From positions 62,001-126,000 of the forward strand of contig BDSL01000039.1 of NCBI GenBank assembly GCA_003116995.1: a DNA stretch of 64,000 bases. Direction: 5' to 3'. This document shows positions 32,980-45,600 of this stretch, in pieces. The number at the start of each line of letters is the position of its first letter. Position 1 is the first letter of the stretch. Below the pieces are notes generated by a model that saw only the letters and a program-made list of their open reading frames with translations, was not told the DNA's origin and made no database searches. This stretch comes from Yamagishiella unicocca. Lineage: Eukaryota; Chlorophyta; Chlorophyceae; Chlamydomonadales; Volvocaceae. The translations under genes were made by a program, and so were the position numbers.

Positions 32980-35900
32980 ATGGGCTGCTTTAACTCCAAG
33001 GAAGTGCTGTATGACTCAAAAGGTGGCGTCGTCCAGACCGGAACCAAGCCGCAGCATGCCCAGGGCAATCAAGTATCGGGTTCAACGTCTGGCCAGCTCC
33101 CGCCTGCATATCTCCTCGAAGCTGGCCCGCAAAGTATACTGCTTGGCTCAACCGGCCAGTTAACCCCGTCAGGCCACTCAGCGGGAGGCAAGTACGCTAT
33201 ACCGAACTCTTCACGGAACAGTGTGAGCGCCGGTGGTCACGGCGGCTCGTTTATTGCCTTGGGAGCTGGTGGAGGCTCAACTAGTGGCGTCACACGGCGG
33301 ACGCCAGTTGGTGGCAAGGGAGCCCACGTGTCAGCCGACTTGAACGCAATCGTTGACGACCAGGGAACCATTAACGCATTGGTCAGCCGACAGCTATCTG
33401 TGATGAGCCATTACAGTGTGAAGAGTGAAGCTGGCAGCGTCATTCTTCAGCCGGAGTTAGGGCACGGGCCTAACGCGCTGGGATTTACTCTGCATAAGCT
33501 TATTGGGCGCGGCGGCTTCGGCAATGTTTATCTAGGAGAGTGGGAGGGACGTAAAGTAGCCGTGAAAGTGGTCACAGGCAACAATAACGAGGCGAACGCT
33601 GAACAGGTGCGATTCGGGTTGGCGGTCGGGTTTCGAGACGGAAGTGGTTGGGATGTGGTGGAGCGAATAAGCTGCGTGGCCGGGCACCCGTTCGTTATAA
33701 AACAGCCGGCAAGCAGGCACTCGTGCCTGGCATGCGCAACTGCTTCAACCAACCCCCATGCTCGCATTGGCGTTACCGCATACACATCCCAGCGCATACC
33801 TACATGCGGTAGTGCTGTGTGTTGACGCGGTAACGGAAGGCCCGGACCCACAGTGAATCGGCTGTGCTGTGCTGTTGGTGGGGTTGATGCTAGCACTGTT
33901 GTGCAACGGTCGTCACCTTGTTGCCCGCTTGACTTCACCCGCTTTCAACGTCCACGGCTGCCATTCTGCTCTTCCACCGTCCTTCCCACCATACGATGGC
34001 TGCTGAAAGCCTGCCGTGAAAGCCGCGCTGCCGGTTTGAGCATTTGGCCCGTCCGAATCGACGTTGCCATATTAGTCAGTGGCGGTTAAACCGTACTCCG
34101 CCTGACAGACATTTTACATTACCCGAATCTGCCCCGACGCTGCGACAACTGAACCTGCAGCCGGAGGACAAAGAGTGGGAGGCCCGCAAGGAGAAGATGG
34201 CGCAGATGGAGGCTATCCTGATGGCCTCAGTCAATCACCCCAGCATAGTGCACACCCTCAAGGTAGGTCCGGCAGTCTTCGTACCCCGTGTTCTCTGTGG
34301 TGCCTTTCTGAGCCCGTCACCTGTCACCACAAGACATGCGCGTCGCATGAATGTAACAAACAGCCGAAAGCAAGCGGAGTTTTTCGACGCGTGGATTTGT
34401 GTAATCGTCGATCAGTGGTCTAGGCAGCGGAGCCGCCATGACCAGCCTTACTCGGCTCATGCCGTGTCGCGCGTCGTCGTTCTTTCACCCTGACGCCCAC
34501 ACTTCCGGGCCCCTGCACCGCCTAACCATGCGCTTGACCCGACTCGGGTCACGCACCGTAACACATGGCATCTTGATCCTTTTAATGCTGCGACTCTTTT
34601 AATGTTGCGACCCTTTTAATGTTGCGGTTGTATCAGGTGATTGCGCACCAGGGCGACGCCATGGATCCGGAGCTTGCGGCCATTGAGCGGGAGCTCTTCA
34701 CGGAGCGGGACGACGTGAGTACGGTGCGTGTGATGGTGGCCCACATGGGGAGGCGGGGGGGCGAGCCGGGTCCTTGCGTTGTATCCCTGAAGGCAGCAGT
34801 TCGGGTTGCACCCACTGTGCTGCCAGTGTGCGTGCCGTCTGCAGAAAGGATTGGTAGGTAGGCGATGGGTACGGAGTGGAATGAGCTAAAATAGGGGCCT
34901 GCAATGGGTACGGAGTGGAATGAACTAAAATAGGGGCCTGCAATGGGTATCGGGTGGGATGAACTAAAATAGGGCCCGGCAATGCGCTGCTGCGCGAGCC
35001 TGGTGGGGCGTTTCCCGACCACTGTTTGGTATCGCTGCCCTGGCATGTGAGGGTGCTGGCCGTAAACTGTGGAAGTGGCGTTGACAAAGGTACTGGTGGC
35101 GATGGCTGTGGCGTTGGTGTACCCTGCGTGAGGGCGTTCCCCAGGGTGCTGGGATCCTACACCCTACAGAGCGGCGCAAGTGCACCACGGTCCTAGCGGG
35201 CAGTCCTCGTGCGCAAGTGCCGCCGCTGCTGTCTCAAAGCTCGGGGGGACTTCTGGGCGCAGTCGTGTGGGGGTTCCGTATCTCCCGCCGATCTATGTAA
35301 AGCGTAGCACATAGATAATGCATAAGGGGGTAAAGCCTGGAGGACACGCAGCCATCGCAGCCGCGGCAGTGCCCGCTGTCACAAGCCTTCTGTTTGGCCC
35401 CCCACGCATGCGAGGGCAAGCAGCGCCTATGGAATGCATAGAAACCTGCTCAGGCGATTGTACGCCGCTTGCTGTCTGTCCCTTGGCCCGAGAGTGACCC
35501 CTCCCCCTAATGCGCCAACCATTATACCCGTGTCCTGTAACCGGTCTTTATGCCATCCCCGCCATCTGATCCCTTCGCAGCAACACTCACCGGCCTTCGA
35601 GTGGCACATCATCATGGTGGGTGGCGGACGAGGGTGGAGGGCGACGGCCAGACGCGGTGGCAGGGAAATGGCGCCAGGCGGCAGGGGAGGGATACTCTGC
35701 TGCAAGCCGTCCTCAACCCGTTTAACCTGACGGAAGGAACCGGCACGGGGGCTCTGGTCTGTCTACGCATGTACCGGCCCACTTCGGGCGCCAGCACGCA
35801 GCACGCACCAGGGGAGTAGCTGGAAACCCCTTGGGTTGGGAACAGCCCACGGGTCGACCCGTGGTTCAGACCACTGGCATCACCCATAAGTGCGCCGCGC

Positions 35901-38900
35901 CCGTGCTTAATGCGCAGCACGTCCGATCAGCATCGGGCATGAGAAGGTTTCGGTGCGCGCGTCGATCCCATCCGAGTTCAAACCCCTGCTTGCTTTGCAT
36001 GCGCGTCCTCCGTTCAGGAGTACTGCGATCGAGGGTCCTTCTCACGGGCACTGGCGTCCATGCGTTTCCACGAGGTGGGCTCCGAGGTGGAACCAGCTGT
36101 GGGCTGGGTTGAAAAGTGACAGGGTTTAGGGTAAACCGATTAGGTTTGGGGGAGGGGGTACCCGGTGAGGTTGCTGGGAGGGGTACCCGGTGAGGTTGCT
36201 GGCGCGAGGTAGCATCCGTGCCGTGCTGGAAGGAAGCAAGGTTTCGGAGCCTGGGCCCAGGGTGCATCGTCCATGGCATGGCCAGCATTGCAGGCTGGCC
36301 TGCATAGCAAGATTGCGCGGATGCTAGCCGCACTGCCGCGCACAGAGAGGGCCCTGCGTTCCGAGGTTGGAAGTCCGATAATAGGGCCCGTTGGAGGTCG
36401 TGCCATGCCGATGTGCGTTGCGCGTATTGCACGTCGACACCGCTTCCCTCTCGACAGCGGCCCGGGGCCTAGAGCCTGAAGCAAATGTCATCGCCTAGTC
36501 GCTGTTACGGTGTCTTGGTTGCCTCGCGTCGAAAGTGGATTGGAAGTGAACCGGAAGCGACCGTCATTGTGTGATACCCGTCTTTGCTGCTTGCCTGGCT
36601 TTCTGACTTGGCCCCCGCCCCCGGGCAACTCTCTGTGCTCGGTTCACTCCCTGTGCTCGGTTCCAGTTTGTGGAGACGGCTGGGTATGTGCGGTGGGACG
36701 CCTGGGCGTGCCTCCAGACCCTCAAGGAGGTCACCAAGGCGCTCATCTTCCTGCACGAGAACCGCATTTTGCACGGAGACCTCAAGGTATGTGGGAGTTT
36801 GGGAGGGGAGGGTGGCGGAAAACGACATGGGGGAGAGGAGTGTGACGAGTTTTGACTATACGCAGGAGGGGTTCGAGGGAAACCCGTGGATGTCCGAAAA
36901 AACCGTTTAAAGAGAAGTTTTGAGACGCAGGAGGGGAGGGTGACGAGTTTTATCGCCGCCTTCCCCTCCCGATATGTCGTGTTCACGCCACCCTTGGCTG
37001 CCTTATTTCGAAAAGGGAGGGCGGCCGTTGCGCTGGCGTGGTGCGCTGCCACCGCAGCCATGCGGGTCTAGTGAGGGCTTCATCAAGGTCGGGTTTCGGA
37101 GCTTCGCGCGCCCCAACCCTTTCCTGCATTCACCATCTCTCCCAAAAACCCTCAGCCCCCGCCTCATCCTCGCTCTCATGCTCCCAGGCCGCCAATGTGC
37201 TGCTGAGCAGCAGCGACGTCGACCGGCGAGGCTTCGTGGCCAAGGTGTCGGACTTCGGCCTTAGCCGGGTGTTGGCGGGTAACCGCAAGGAGATCAAGAC
37301 GCAGACGTTCGGCACGGTGCGTGCACCCGAGAGCAACGGAATAGGAACGTACCCCGCGCCTGTTCGCGGGCAGGGCCACTGCCGCCCAGCGTGCACCCCA
37401 GCTCTACGGAAATACAAAACACACTTTCGAGGGCTGGGATATTGCCGCCTAGTGTGCATTCTGCCATTTTGCCAGGTCGCATACTTCCCCTCCTGCTCCT
37501 TATTCCCCTCCTGCTCCCCTCCACCGTGCCCCCTTCTGCCCCCCACCTTGCCTCAGGTGACTCACATGCCCCCGGAGCTGCTGTCGAAAGGCATCCTGAG
37601 CCCCTCAGCCGGTACGGAGGGGCTGCTGCGAGCCGCAGGCGCAGGGCCACTGTCGCTCCTGCTGGAGCTGCGCCTTCGCCCTGTGATTGCCAGCCTCCAG
37701 CACAATCCACACGACATCTGCCTGTGCACCATGTCCCCTTCAACCTCACTTGAAATCACCCTCTCCTGCATCCCCACGGTATTCATGGCTAGCAGCGCAA
37801 ACATCACCTAGCGCTTCCGCCATTGCTCAAATCGCATAACCCCTGGGGGCCTGCATCTGCGTACTGCGGGTTCACTTCGGCTATGGAAACCCACTACCAG
37901 CCTTTCCAATGTTTAAATCCCGCATACACTAGACCTTCCCATCCCGCACCAGGCCTTCCCAGACCCTACCATCAATCACACCCTCCACTCACCAGACCTT
38001 CCCATCCCGCACCAGGCCTTCCCAGACCCTACCATCAATCACACCCTCCACTCACCAGACCTTCCCATCCCGCACCAGGCCTTCCCAGACCCTACCATCA
38101 ATCACACCCTCCACTCACCAGACCTTCCCATCCCGCACACCCTCCGTCACGTCACCCCTGCTGGGCCCATCTTCGCACAGACGTGTACGCGATGGGCGTG
38201 CTGCTTTGGGAGGCCTACAGCGGCGACCGCGTCTTCAAGCAGCTCAGCGACAGCGAGGTCATCCTGGCCGTAGTGACGCGGAAGGCGCGACCGCAGTTCC
38301 CGCCCGACACGCCCCACAGGTAGGGCCGAGAGGGAACCTGCGTGTCTACACGTAGGGAGACATTATACAGCCTGGAAGTTAAGGTTTTGGGCCGCGCAGG
38401 GTAAGCCGGCTGGGGCTTCTGCCCGCCAGGCCACGGCTGCTCGTGGGGGAACCTGTTGCCTCCTGTTGGCGCTGGGTTTGGCTCGCTGCCGAGCAAGGTT
38501 ACGCCTGCTGCCGAGCAAGGTTACGCCTGCTGCTTACGCCTGTTGCCAAGCAACGCGCCTTCTTCCGCCACGCGCTCCTCGCCGTGCAGGTTCAAGTACC
38601 TGGCGGAGCGCTGCTGGGCAGAGCTGCCGGAGGTGCGCCCCTCCCTGCAGCAGCTGTACAACGAGCTGGAGAACCTGCAGGTGGGGAGGCGTCCAGGAGT
38701 GGTACAGACGCGTGTGTTTGGGAAGTGGAGGGCTCGCCTCCAGGGAGGGGCAGGCGGCACGGGAAAGCAAGTCGAGGGTGTTGGTTGCAAGTCTGGGGGG
38801 CCATGTCGTCTATTGCGCTAGGTGTTAAGCAAGGCGGCAGGGGGTTGCGAAGTGCGTGGGCTTAAGCAGGCGGGTGGAAGAGGATTCTGGGGGCATTTCT

Positions 38901-41900
38901 GGGATGAAGGCACGGAAGGGCGGGAGGAGAGGCGGCGGGGCACCTTTTGGATGAGGCGTGCAACGAGGGGCCGTTGGGAAAGCGGGTGTGGCGGGGACAC
39001 AGGCTCAGGCGGGCAGCGCGGGCAGTCGGCGCATGGTTGCGAAACGGAGTCGCTGGCGCGAAGCCATGTTGTGGCAGGGGCAAACGGCGCGAGGAGGGGC
39101 AGGGGCAAACGGCTCGAGGAGGGGCAGACGACTCGAGGCGGGGCAGGGGCAGCGGCTCGAGGAGGGGCAGGGGCGGCAGGAGAGATGTCAAGAGGTATCG
39201 CGACGGTGTGTGTGTACGGGCTTCTATGCCCGGGGGGGGATCTGCGTGCAATAAGCACGAAATCCCATAAAGTCCAAGGCCGGGGCATTACATCGCTACG
39301 TCATTGACGCCGGTCAGTTATCCTAATCCCGAATCTCCCGTTGACGGCCCCCGCCGCCCTGCCACCCACCCGCAGGCCCAGCTGTGCCCCCAGGGGGTGG
39401 AGTCCCCGCGGCTGCTGGTGCAGTCTTGCATCAAGCAGAAGCGCAGTGTGGGGGCGGTGCCGCCCGTGCAGATGGCGGGCGCGAAGGGACCGGGGCAGCA
39501 GAGCCGCTTGGCGCAGGTGGGAGGCCGGCGGGGCCCTGGGGCAGGGCGGAGGGCGGGGCGGGAGGTGGGGCCGTAAGGCCGCTGGACAGGTTGATGCGGG
39601 CAATGCGGGGAAATAAATATGGGCAGGTGATGCGAGTAATGCGGGGCCATAACGCAGGGCAGACAGGTGATGCGGGCAATGCGCGGGAATAACGATGGGC
39701 AGGCGATGCGATGCGGGCAATGGGGTATGGGATTGTGGGAGCAGGGGCCCTGGCGCCCTGGACGTGCGCTCTCTACTTGCCCCCACGCCTTCCTAGCCGC
39801 ATCGTTTGGTCACGAGCCGGGATGACGCGAAGGTGCTGTCCTAGCTGCACCGTCTGGTTCACTCCCACAAGCCGCGATGATAATGACCGTGATGATGATG
39901 ATCGGCAAGCGTGGGAGGGAAACTCGACGCCATTCGCGTCACCCAAACACGATCTGCATTGCATCTTGTGGCTGCTGGACGAGTAACGAGTGCCACGCGG
40001 TTGCTGCTGCTGCTGCGCTGCTCAGGGCGTCAGCACCGACGGGACAGCCAAGGGCGGCTCGACGGCGCTGCCAAAGGGGGTCTACACGTCAACACCAGGT
40101 GCGTGGAGCGCGGATGGCTCTGGTGTAAATGGCTGGAGGGACGCAGCTGGGGGCTGCGAGAGCGCGGCACTGCTGGCGGGTCTTGAGGTCGGGACATTGC
40201 GGGATCTCGCGCTGGGCTGGGCAGAACGGCTGGCGTAGGGGTGCGGCCAACCAGCCGCAGCTGGCGTAGGGGTGCTGTCATTCCCGCTGCGGCTGGCTGT
40301 TGAAGCTGCAGCTGCAGCTACGGCTGGCAGCTGGAAGCGTAGGGCCGACGGTGATGCCTAGCCACCCTGCCTGGCCGCTCCCGCTGGCCCCAACGATGGA
40401 TGATAATGCTGCGACGGGCGTGTGTCGCAGGGCGCGAGTACAACAGCGGCGGCGGGCACCACTACGTCAACTCGCCGCTGGGGGGCGGCGGCGGAGTCGG
40501 CAGCCACGGGCCGTCACAGGTACGGTGGCTGTTTGTCGTTGGGATACTGACGAGGGCCGTGCAGTTCGGCAGCGACCGAAAGACGGTGGCAACCGCGCCT
40601 TGCAGCCTCAGCCATGCGACCTGAGGTCCCCCAGAAACTCCGGTGTAGCCGCACCCGCCATCGACACCCGGCCTGCCGTCCTGAACCCACCGAACTGCAC
40701 CCGTGCATCTACCCCAACCGTGTCCCGGTGCACCGATGCTCCTCGCCGCGCATCTACCCCAACCGTGTCCCGGTGCTCCGATGCTCCTCGCCGTGCCTCT
40801 ACCCGAACCGTGTCCCGGTGCACCGGTGCACCGATGCTCCTCGCCGCGCATCTACCCGAACCGTGTCCCGGTGCTCCGATGCTCCTCGCCGTGCCTCTAC
40901 CCGAACCGTGTCCCGGTGCACCGGTGCACCGATGCTCCTCGCCGCGCATCTACCCGAACCGTGTCCCGATGCTCCGATGCTCCTCGCCGCGCAGGCGGAC
41001 AAGCTCAAGACCTTTGCGGCGCTCAACCGCACCCAGCAGAGCGCAAAAAAGAGCAGCGAGTACGGGGCAGGGCCGCCCAGCGGCAACGGCTACGTCAACC
41101 CTAGCGGCAACAGCGGCACGGCGGGCAGCCCTGGGATGGGCGGGTCGCGGCCAGGTGGCCATGCGCCCGGGATCGGACCCATGGGACCGCGGCCGCTCAT
41201 GAAGGTGCCGTCGCTGCATAAGGCCCGCGAGGTGAGGGTGGGAGAGGGCGGCCGGCTGGGCCACTGCACGTCGGCCCGACAGGGGGCCTGGGAGAGGGGA
41301 AGTAGGCGGGGGGAGGGTTCGATCAGGGAGGTGACAGAGCGCTTGGGGCTTCGGGCCCAGGCACTGCAGCGCTTCGTTGCGGTCGTCTCGTTGTCGTCCC
41401 TTTGCAGCGGCAGTTTTCCAGCGTCTAGTGTAGGTGGCTCAACCAGTGAAGCCAGCCCGGACCACTTGCCGCGTAGCACGCTGCCACCCCAGTCGCCTCT
41501 CCCCCCGGCTGCGCCCACACTCATGCCCACGTCCAACCCTACTCCCGCCCCCAACCCAACCCCATTTCCAACCGCAACTCCCAACCCCAATTCCAACCGA
41601 AACTCCAACCGCAACGCTGACCGAAACGCTGACCGAAATTCCACCACCCGCAGCCCGAGCTCAGCGTCTCGCACTCTGCGGCCTCCTCTCCAACGCTCAT
41701 ATCCCCCTACATCAAAGGCGCCGTGTCGGGGCCGCTGTCGCCGCTCAAAAACAGCACCATGGTGCAACAAGTGGCGCCGTCACAGCCCTCGGCGCCACAG
41801 GGCGGCGGCTTCCCGCCTGCCCCCTCCAACCGGAACGCCACCACTGGCAACGCCACCGGGTACTCACCCAACCACAGCGGCATGTCCACGGGGTCGCTGC

Positions 41901-42684
41901 CGCCTATCAACATCAGCGCAGCAAACGGGCCGGGCGCCATTACGATAGGGCCCAGCAGCCCGGGCTCCAACTCGGGAGGCATCGGTAAGTGCGCTGGGCG
42001 TGATGACCGATGCGGTGTGGTCGAAAGAACCCAGGATGCGGTCGGAGTGCGTTGCGTAAACCCTAACTCGACAACTACTCATCAAAAGAGATCGAAGTCC
42101 GTTTGCGGTGCTGGAGGTTAATGCTAGTGGTTAGTGCTGGAGGTTAGTTCGCGGTCCGACGCACAAAAAACAAGACTGACTGAAAAGAAGTAAATTACTA
42201 GGTGAGAAAAAAGGCTGGGCAAGCGTTTCAGATGGTGGCGGTGTATGTGTGTGTCTGTGAATGCCGCCGCGGGTGCGATTCGCCGACAGCTGTCCTACCC
42301 GGTACCTGCTCAACAGCTGCCCAACCTGATATCCGTCCTCCTTCCTTGGACCCCGGCCTCGTCCTTCTGAGATCACGGCACACACGGCCAGTCTTGGCTC
42401 GGCTCGCTTCACATACATCCCCATGCAGGGGACATGCCCTCGTCCCCGTTGCGATGTGGGACTTGCCCCGACCCGCGCCCGATCGCCTCTTTTCCGCCTC
42501 TGCTGTAGGACCGATTGGCGGCACCCCCGACTCGCCTCCCGTGGTGCCCAACGAGTTCCTAGGCCGGGCGCGCACCGCATCAGCCACCGGCATCAGCCGG
42601 CCCAGCCGCTTCGGCCACCAGGAGGAGGCTGTGGCGCGCCAGGCGTCGACCGGCAGTGTGCCCGCCCCGTCAGTCCTGAATTGA
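32980..42684 (+). CDS. TKL-type protein kinase with N-terminal lipid-anchor motif
   Basis: Sixteen exons: 32980..33606, 34161..34262, 34637..34714, 35581..35616, 36018..36074, 36667..36786, 37188..37316, 37557..37611, 38181..38319, 38590..38680, 39376..39516, 40026..40098, 40431..40519, 40995..41231, 41654..41984 and 42509..42684, 826 residues. It starts MGCFNSKE, the pattern for N-myristoylation on Gly2 and palmitoylation on Cys3, so membrane attachment is likely. After a Ser/Gly-rich lead comes a kinase domain: IGRGGFGNVYLGEW (175-188), VAVK with K196, E226 as probable helix-C Glu, EYCDRGSF, LIFLHENRILHGDLKAANVLL with D338, SDFG with D362, GTVTHMPPELL, DVYAMGVLLWEAYSG and CWAELPEVRPS. All catalytic residues are present. 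HGD replaces HRD, a non-RD form common in this algal TKL group. The C-terminal 350 residues are low complexity. Substrate unknown. Confidence 0.92.
34567..34632. repeat. 16-bp tandem repeat, three copies
   Basis: ttttaatgttgcgac(c/t)c units in kinase intron 2, ending just before the acceptor at 34636. Confidence 0.8.
34862..34985. repeat. About 45-bp tandem repeat, nearly three copies
   Basis: Units of caatgggtacggagtggaat followed by gaactaaaataggggcctg, in kinase intron 3 (34715..35580). Confidence 0.85.
37931..38140. repeat. 63-bp tandem repeat, about 3.3 copies
   Basis: Units start agaccttcccatcccgcacc and recur at 37931, 37994, 38057 and 38120, nearly identical, in kinase intron 8 (37612..38180). 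The near identity suggests recent expansion. Confidence 0.95.
39590..39730. repeat. About 36-bp degenerate repeat
   Basis: Repeated caggtgatgcgggcaatgcg followed by gggaataa-type units in kinase intron 11. Confidence 0.7.
40706..40992. repeat. 43-bp / 52-bp mixed tandem repeat
   Basis: About six units of cgcatctacccgaaccgtgt then cccggtgctccgatgctcctcgc; some carry an extra accggtgca. They fill the last part of kinase intron 13 (40520..40994) up to the acceptor. Confidence 0.9.
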
Positions 42685-45600
42685 ACCCAACATCGGGTCC
42701 CGCCCTATTGACTCGTAGAGCTGTGCCAAGCCGGCCAGCTGGAAGGTAGGGGCACCTGTCCGATCAACAGCCAGTCGGTGATGTCGCTACTCTGCGCCAG
42801 GGTGTGCTACGTGTCACACACGCGCGCACAGGGCTGTGAGACCTCTCACCTTGCCCTGGCCAACGGAGGCGGAGAGGCCCGCCGGCAGTTGCATTGCTCC
42901 AGGGAGGCTGCCATCTGGGTACTCCCGTGGAGGTCGGGGGCCGGGTTGGTGCGGTGCAGGGCGCTGACGGGTGGTGCGCCTGCGGTGGTCGACTGCAGCG
43001 CGGCCCCACGTGTAGGCGGCCTTTTTGCTGCTGCGTGGGGTTGGGACGCGGCCAGGGTCTAGGCACGGCGGCCAGGGTCTAGGCAGGCGGCCAGGGTCTA
43101 GGCAGGCGGCCAGGGTCTTGGCAGGCGGTCAGGTATTGGCAGGCGGCCAGGGTCTTTGCGTCGTCCTGAAAACGGCGCGTTGGAGGCAGTAGCTGCCTTG
43201 CAATAATGCGAGAAGACGCTGGGACGTCCTGTGGTGGTTAGGTGGGTGGGTGGGTGGCGGTATCTCATGCAGAGCAGGAAGACGCGGAGCGTAGTGGTGG
43301 AGCAGCGCACATCAGGGCACGTCAGGGCACATCATGGCACGGGGAGGTTCGAGTGTCAGCTGGTGTCCAAGTGGTCGCAAGCTGCGAGTGGTGGCCGTGA
43401 TGCACCGCCCCGACACCACGTTAAGGCCCCAGCGTTGCGCACATGGCCTTCCCCGCCCTGCCCCGCCCCACGTCTCACGCCACCTCATACATCCTCGCTG
43501 CTAGCGGGGCGCGCACGGGCCCCTGCCTCGCGGCTGGGACAGCGGGCAGCGGTGGCCGCATGCCAACCGCATGAGGGGCCGCTGCGCGCCCCACAACGTA
43601 TGTTGCGCACTGATTATCGCGCCACTCAGCGTATGAAATTGTCTTGATGTGCTGTCCGTTGCATAAGCGTTTTGTGGTTGGCTGCGGACAGTAGCCGCGG
43701 CGGCGCCTTCTATTGCCCCCTTTTGTGTGTTAATCTATTTCACTGTGTGGCCGCCGAGGGCTGTATCGGCGGGGGGTGGCGCTGTTCTGGCGGCGGGGCC
43801 GATTTCCCCACGTCGGCTGGATTACGGAAGGTATTTGCTTTCGGGTGTGGTGCCTGAGGCCGGCGGAGGCTCTGCTTATCACGCACTTGGAACCTGCTCC
43901 CCCCCGCGCAGGGGCTGCGAACTGGCCTATGTGATTATGTGTAGATTAAAGCGGGGCTTGAGTACGTGTTTGTGACCTCTTTCCATTTCTGGAGGAAGAC
44001 AGGGAAGCAGCAAGGAAGTGATGGTCTTTCGCCCACCCCGCCCGTGTTTGCATTTGGGCGGTTGGCCACGGCCGGAGCTGCTGGGGCTGACCCAGCAACG
44101 GTCTTTCACACGGATATGGTGCGTGCTGTGTCATGACCCGGATATGACCGTGTTTGTTGGGTTGCCAGACGGCTTCAGCGCGCGCGCACATGCAGCCTTA
44201 ACACGTCGTGGTTTGGGGCTCGCTCAGCCGCTTGAAAACGTTGGTTGCAACTGCTCTCGGCAGTTGGCCGGCGGTGGTTGAAGTACCGGTATGCGTGTTG
44301 GCGTGACCCTTGACCGGGAGCCGCTGTGATTGCAATACGTGGCGGGGGAGGCCCCAGTGGCAACATGCAGCTGGCGGCGTGCCTCCTGCCTGCCAACCTG
44401 TTTTGGTGGCCCGCGCAATCCCTGGAGCGCACCGGCTGCGGCGCCTTGCCGCCATTGGCCGCATGGACCGGCGGTTGCGGTCGCTGCGTGTTGTGTTTTG
44501 GCGCTGCCGCGGAGGGCCACGCATGCTGGCTGTTCGTCCGCCCAATGGCGGTCGGCGCGCTTGCGCGCGTGCGGCAGCGCGGGGATGCTTCTTAGTAAGA
44601 GTGCAGGAGGTGCCCCTAAGGTAACACTTTAGGTCTGGCTGGCGGTGTAAGCCGGTGGCGGGAGAGCACAGCCCGCTGGAGGAGCACTGGGCTCAGGTTT
44701 GCGTTCGTGGAGCCCACGTGTTCGCTCGTGGGGGCTCACCGCTTTCCCGTGCGGCCCCACTGGTCGCTGCTGCGCGGTGCGGCCGTGGTATGCGGTTGGA
44801 GGGTCATCGTCCAACCGGCAGGGCGTTTGGGGATCTATGACCGACGGGGGAAGGCATGGAGGGGGGCGAGGCGTACGGCGTACGGCAGTCGCGGTTGTGA
44901 CTTTGGGGCGGTACAAGCACTTCTGGAGGGAGAGGCACTTGGGTGGGACCTCCTTGGCCTTGCAGGACGCATGTGCATACTCGCTTAGGTCGGATGTGGG
45001 AGATGGGGTGAATTGGGACGATGGGGCACACACACATGGGCCGACCTGCAGGCTGCCGTACTGTACTGCAGTTGTCGGCTAGCCGCAGAGGGGTAGTGCG
45101 TACGGAAATTGCGGAGGGCGGTCCGGCACTTCCGGGCAAGCAATTGCGTGGCCTGGGAGCACGGTGCATGGTACCCCTTGGTACGGCAGTACGGCACCTA
45201 TGTTTCGTGCGTTTCTGTGGCTGACTTCTGGGACGTTTTTTTTACTGGCGCTGGCGCAACTGGTGGAGGTGGAGGTGTTTAGGTACGCCTGGGTGGCTGC
45301 CGCGAAGCCACGGTCCCGGTGTGGGGGTGGCGGGAACACCGCCCGGTCCCGATAGGGGGGCGTCTGAGAGGAATTCGGCGAGGGGGGAGCTGCCTGTAAT
45401 TGGTGTCGCGGTAAAGTGGGCAGGAGGACCGGAGGGTCCACTGACTTCAGCGCCGCTACGATGACCTCGTTACTTGTTATCATGGGTGTCTCTTGTTCGT
45501 CGAATTATATGTACACGGTATACGGTAGATGTAACTCCGGCACTTCTGCGCAGGTTTGTATGGCCCCCTGGTGCCGATGCGCGACCCACTGAGAAGGGCG

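Noticed and set aside
35965..35995. tRNA T-loop-like word (gagttcaaacccctgc)
   Set aside because: No acceptor stem, D arm or anticodon arm can be folded around it, and it lies in a kinase intron.
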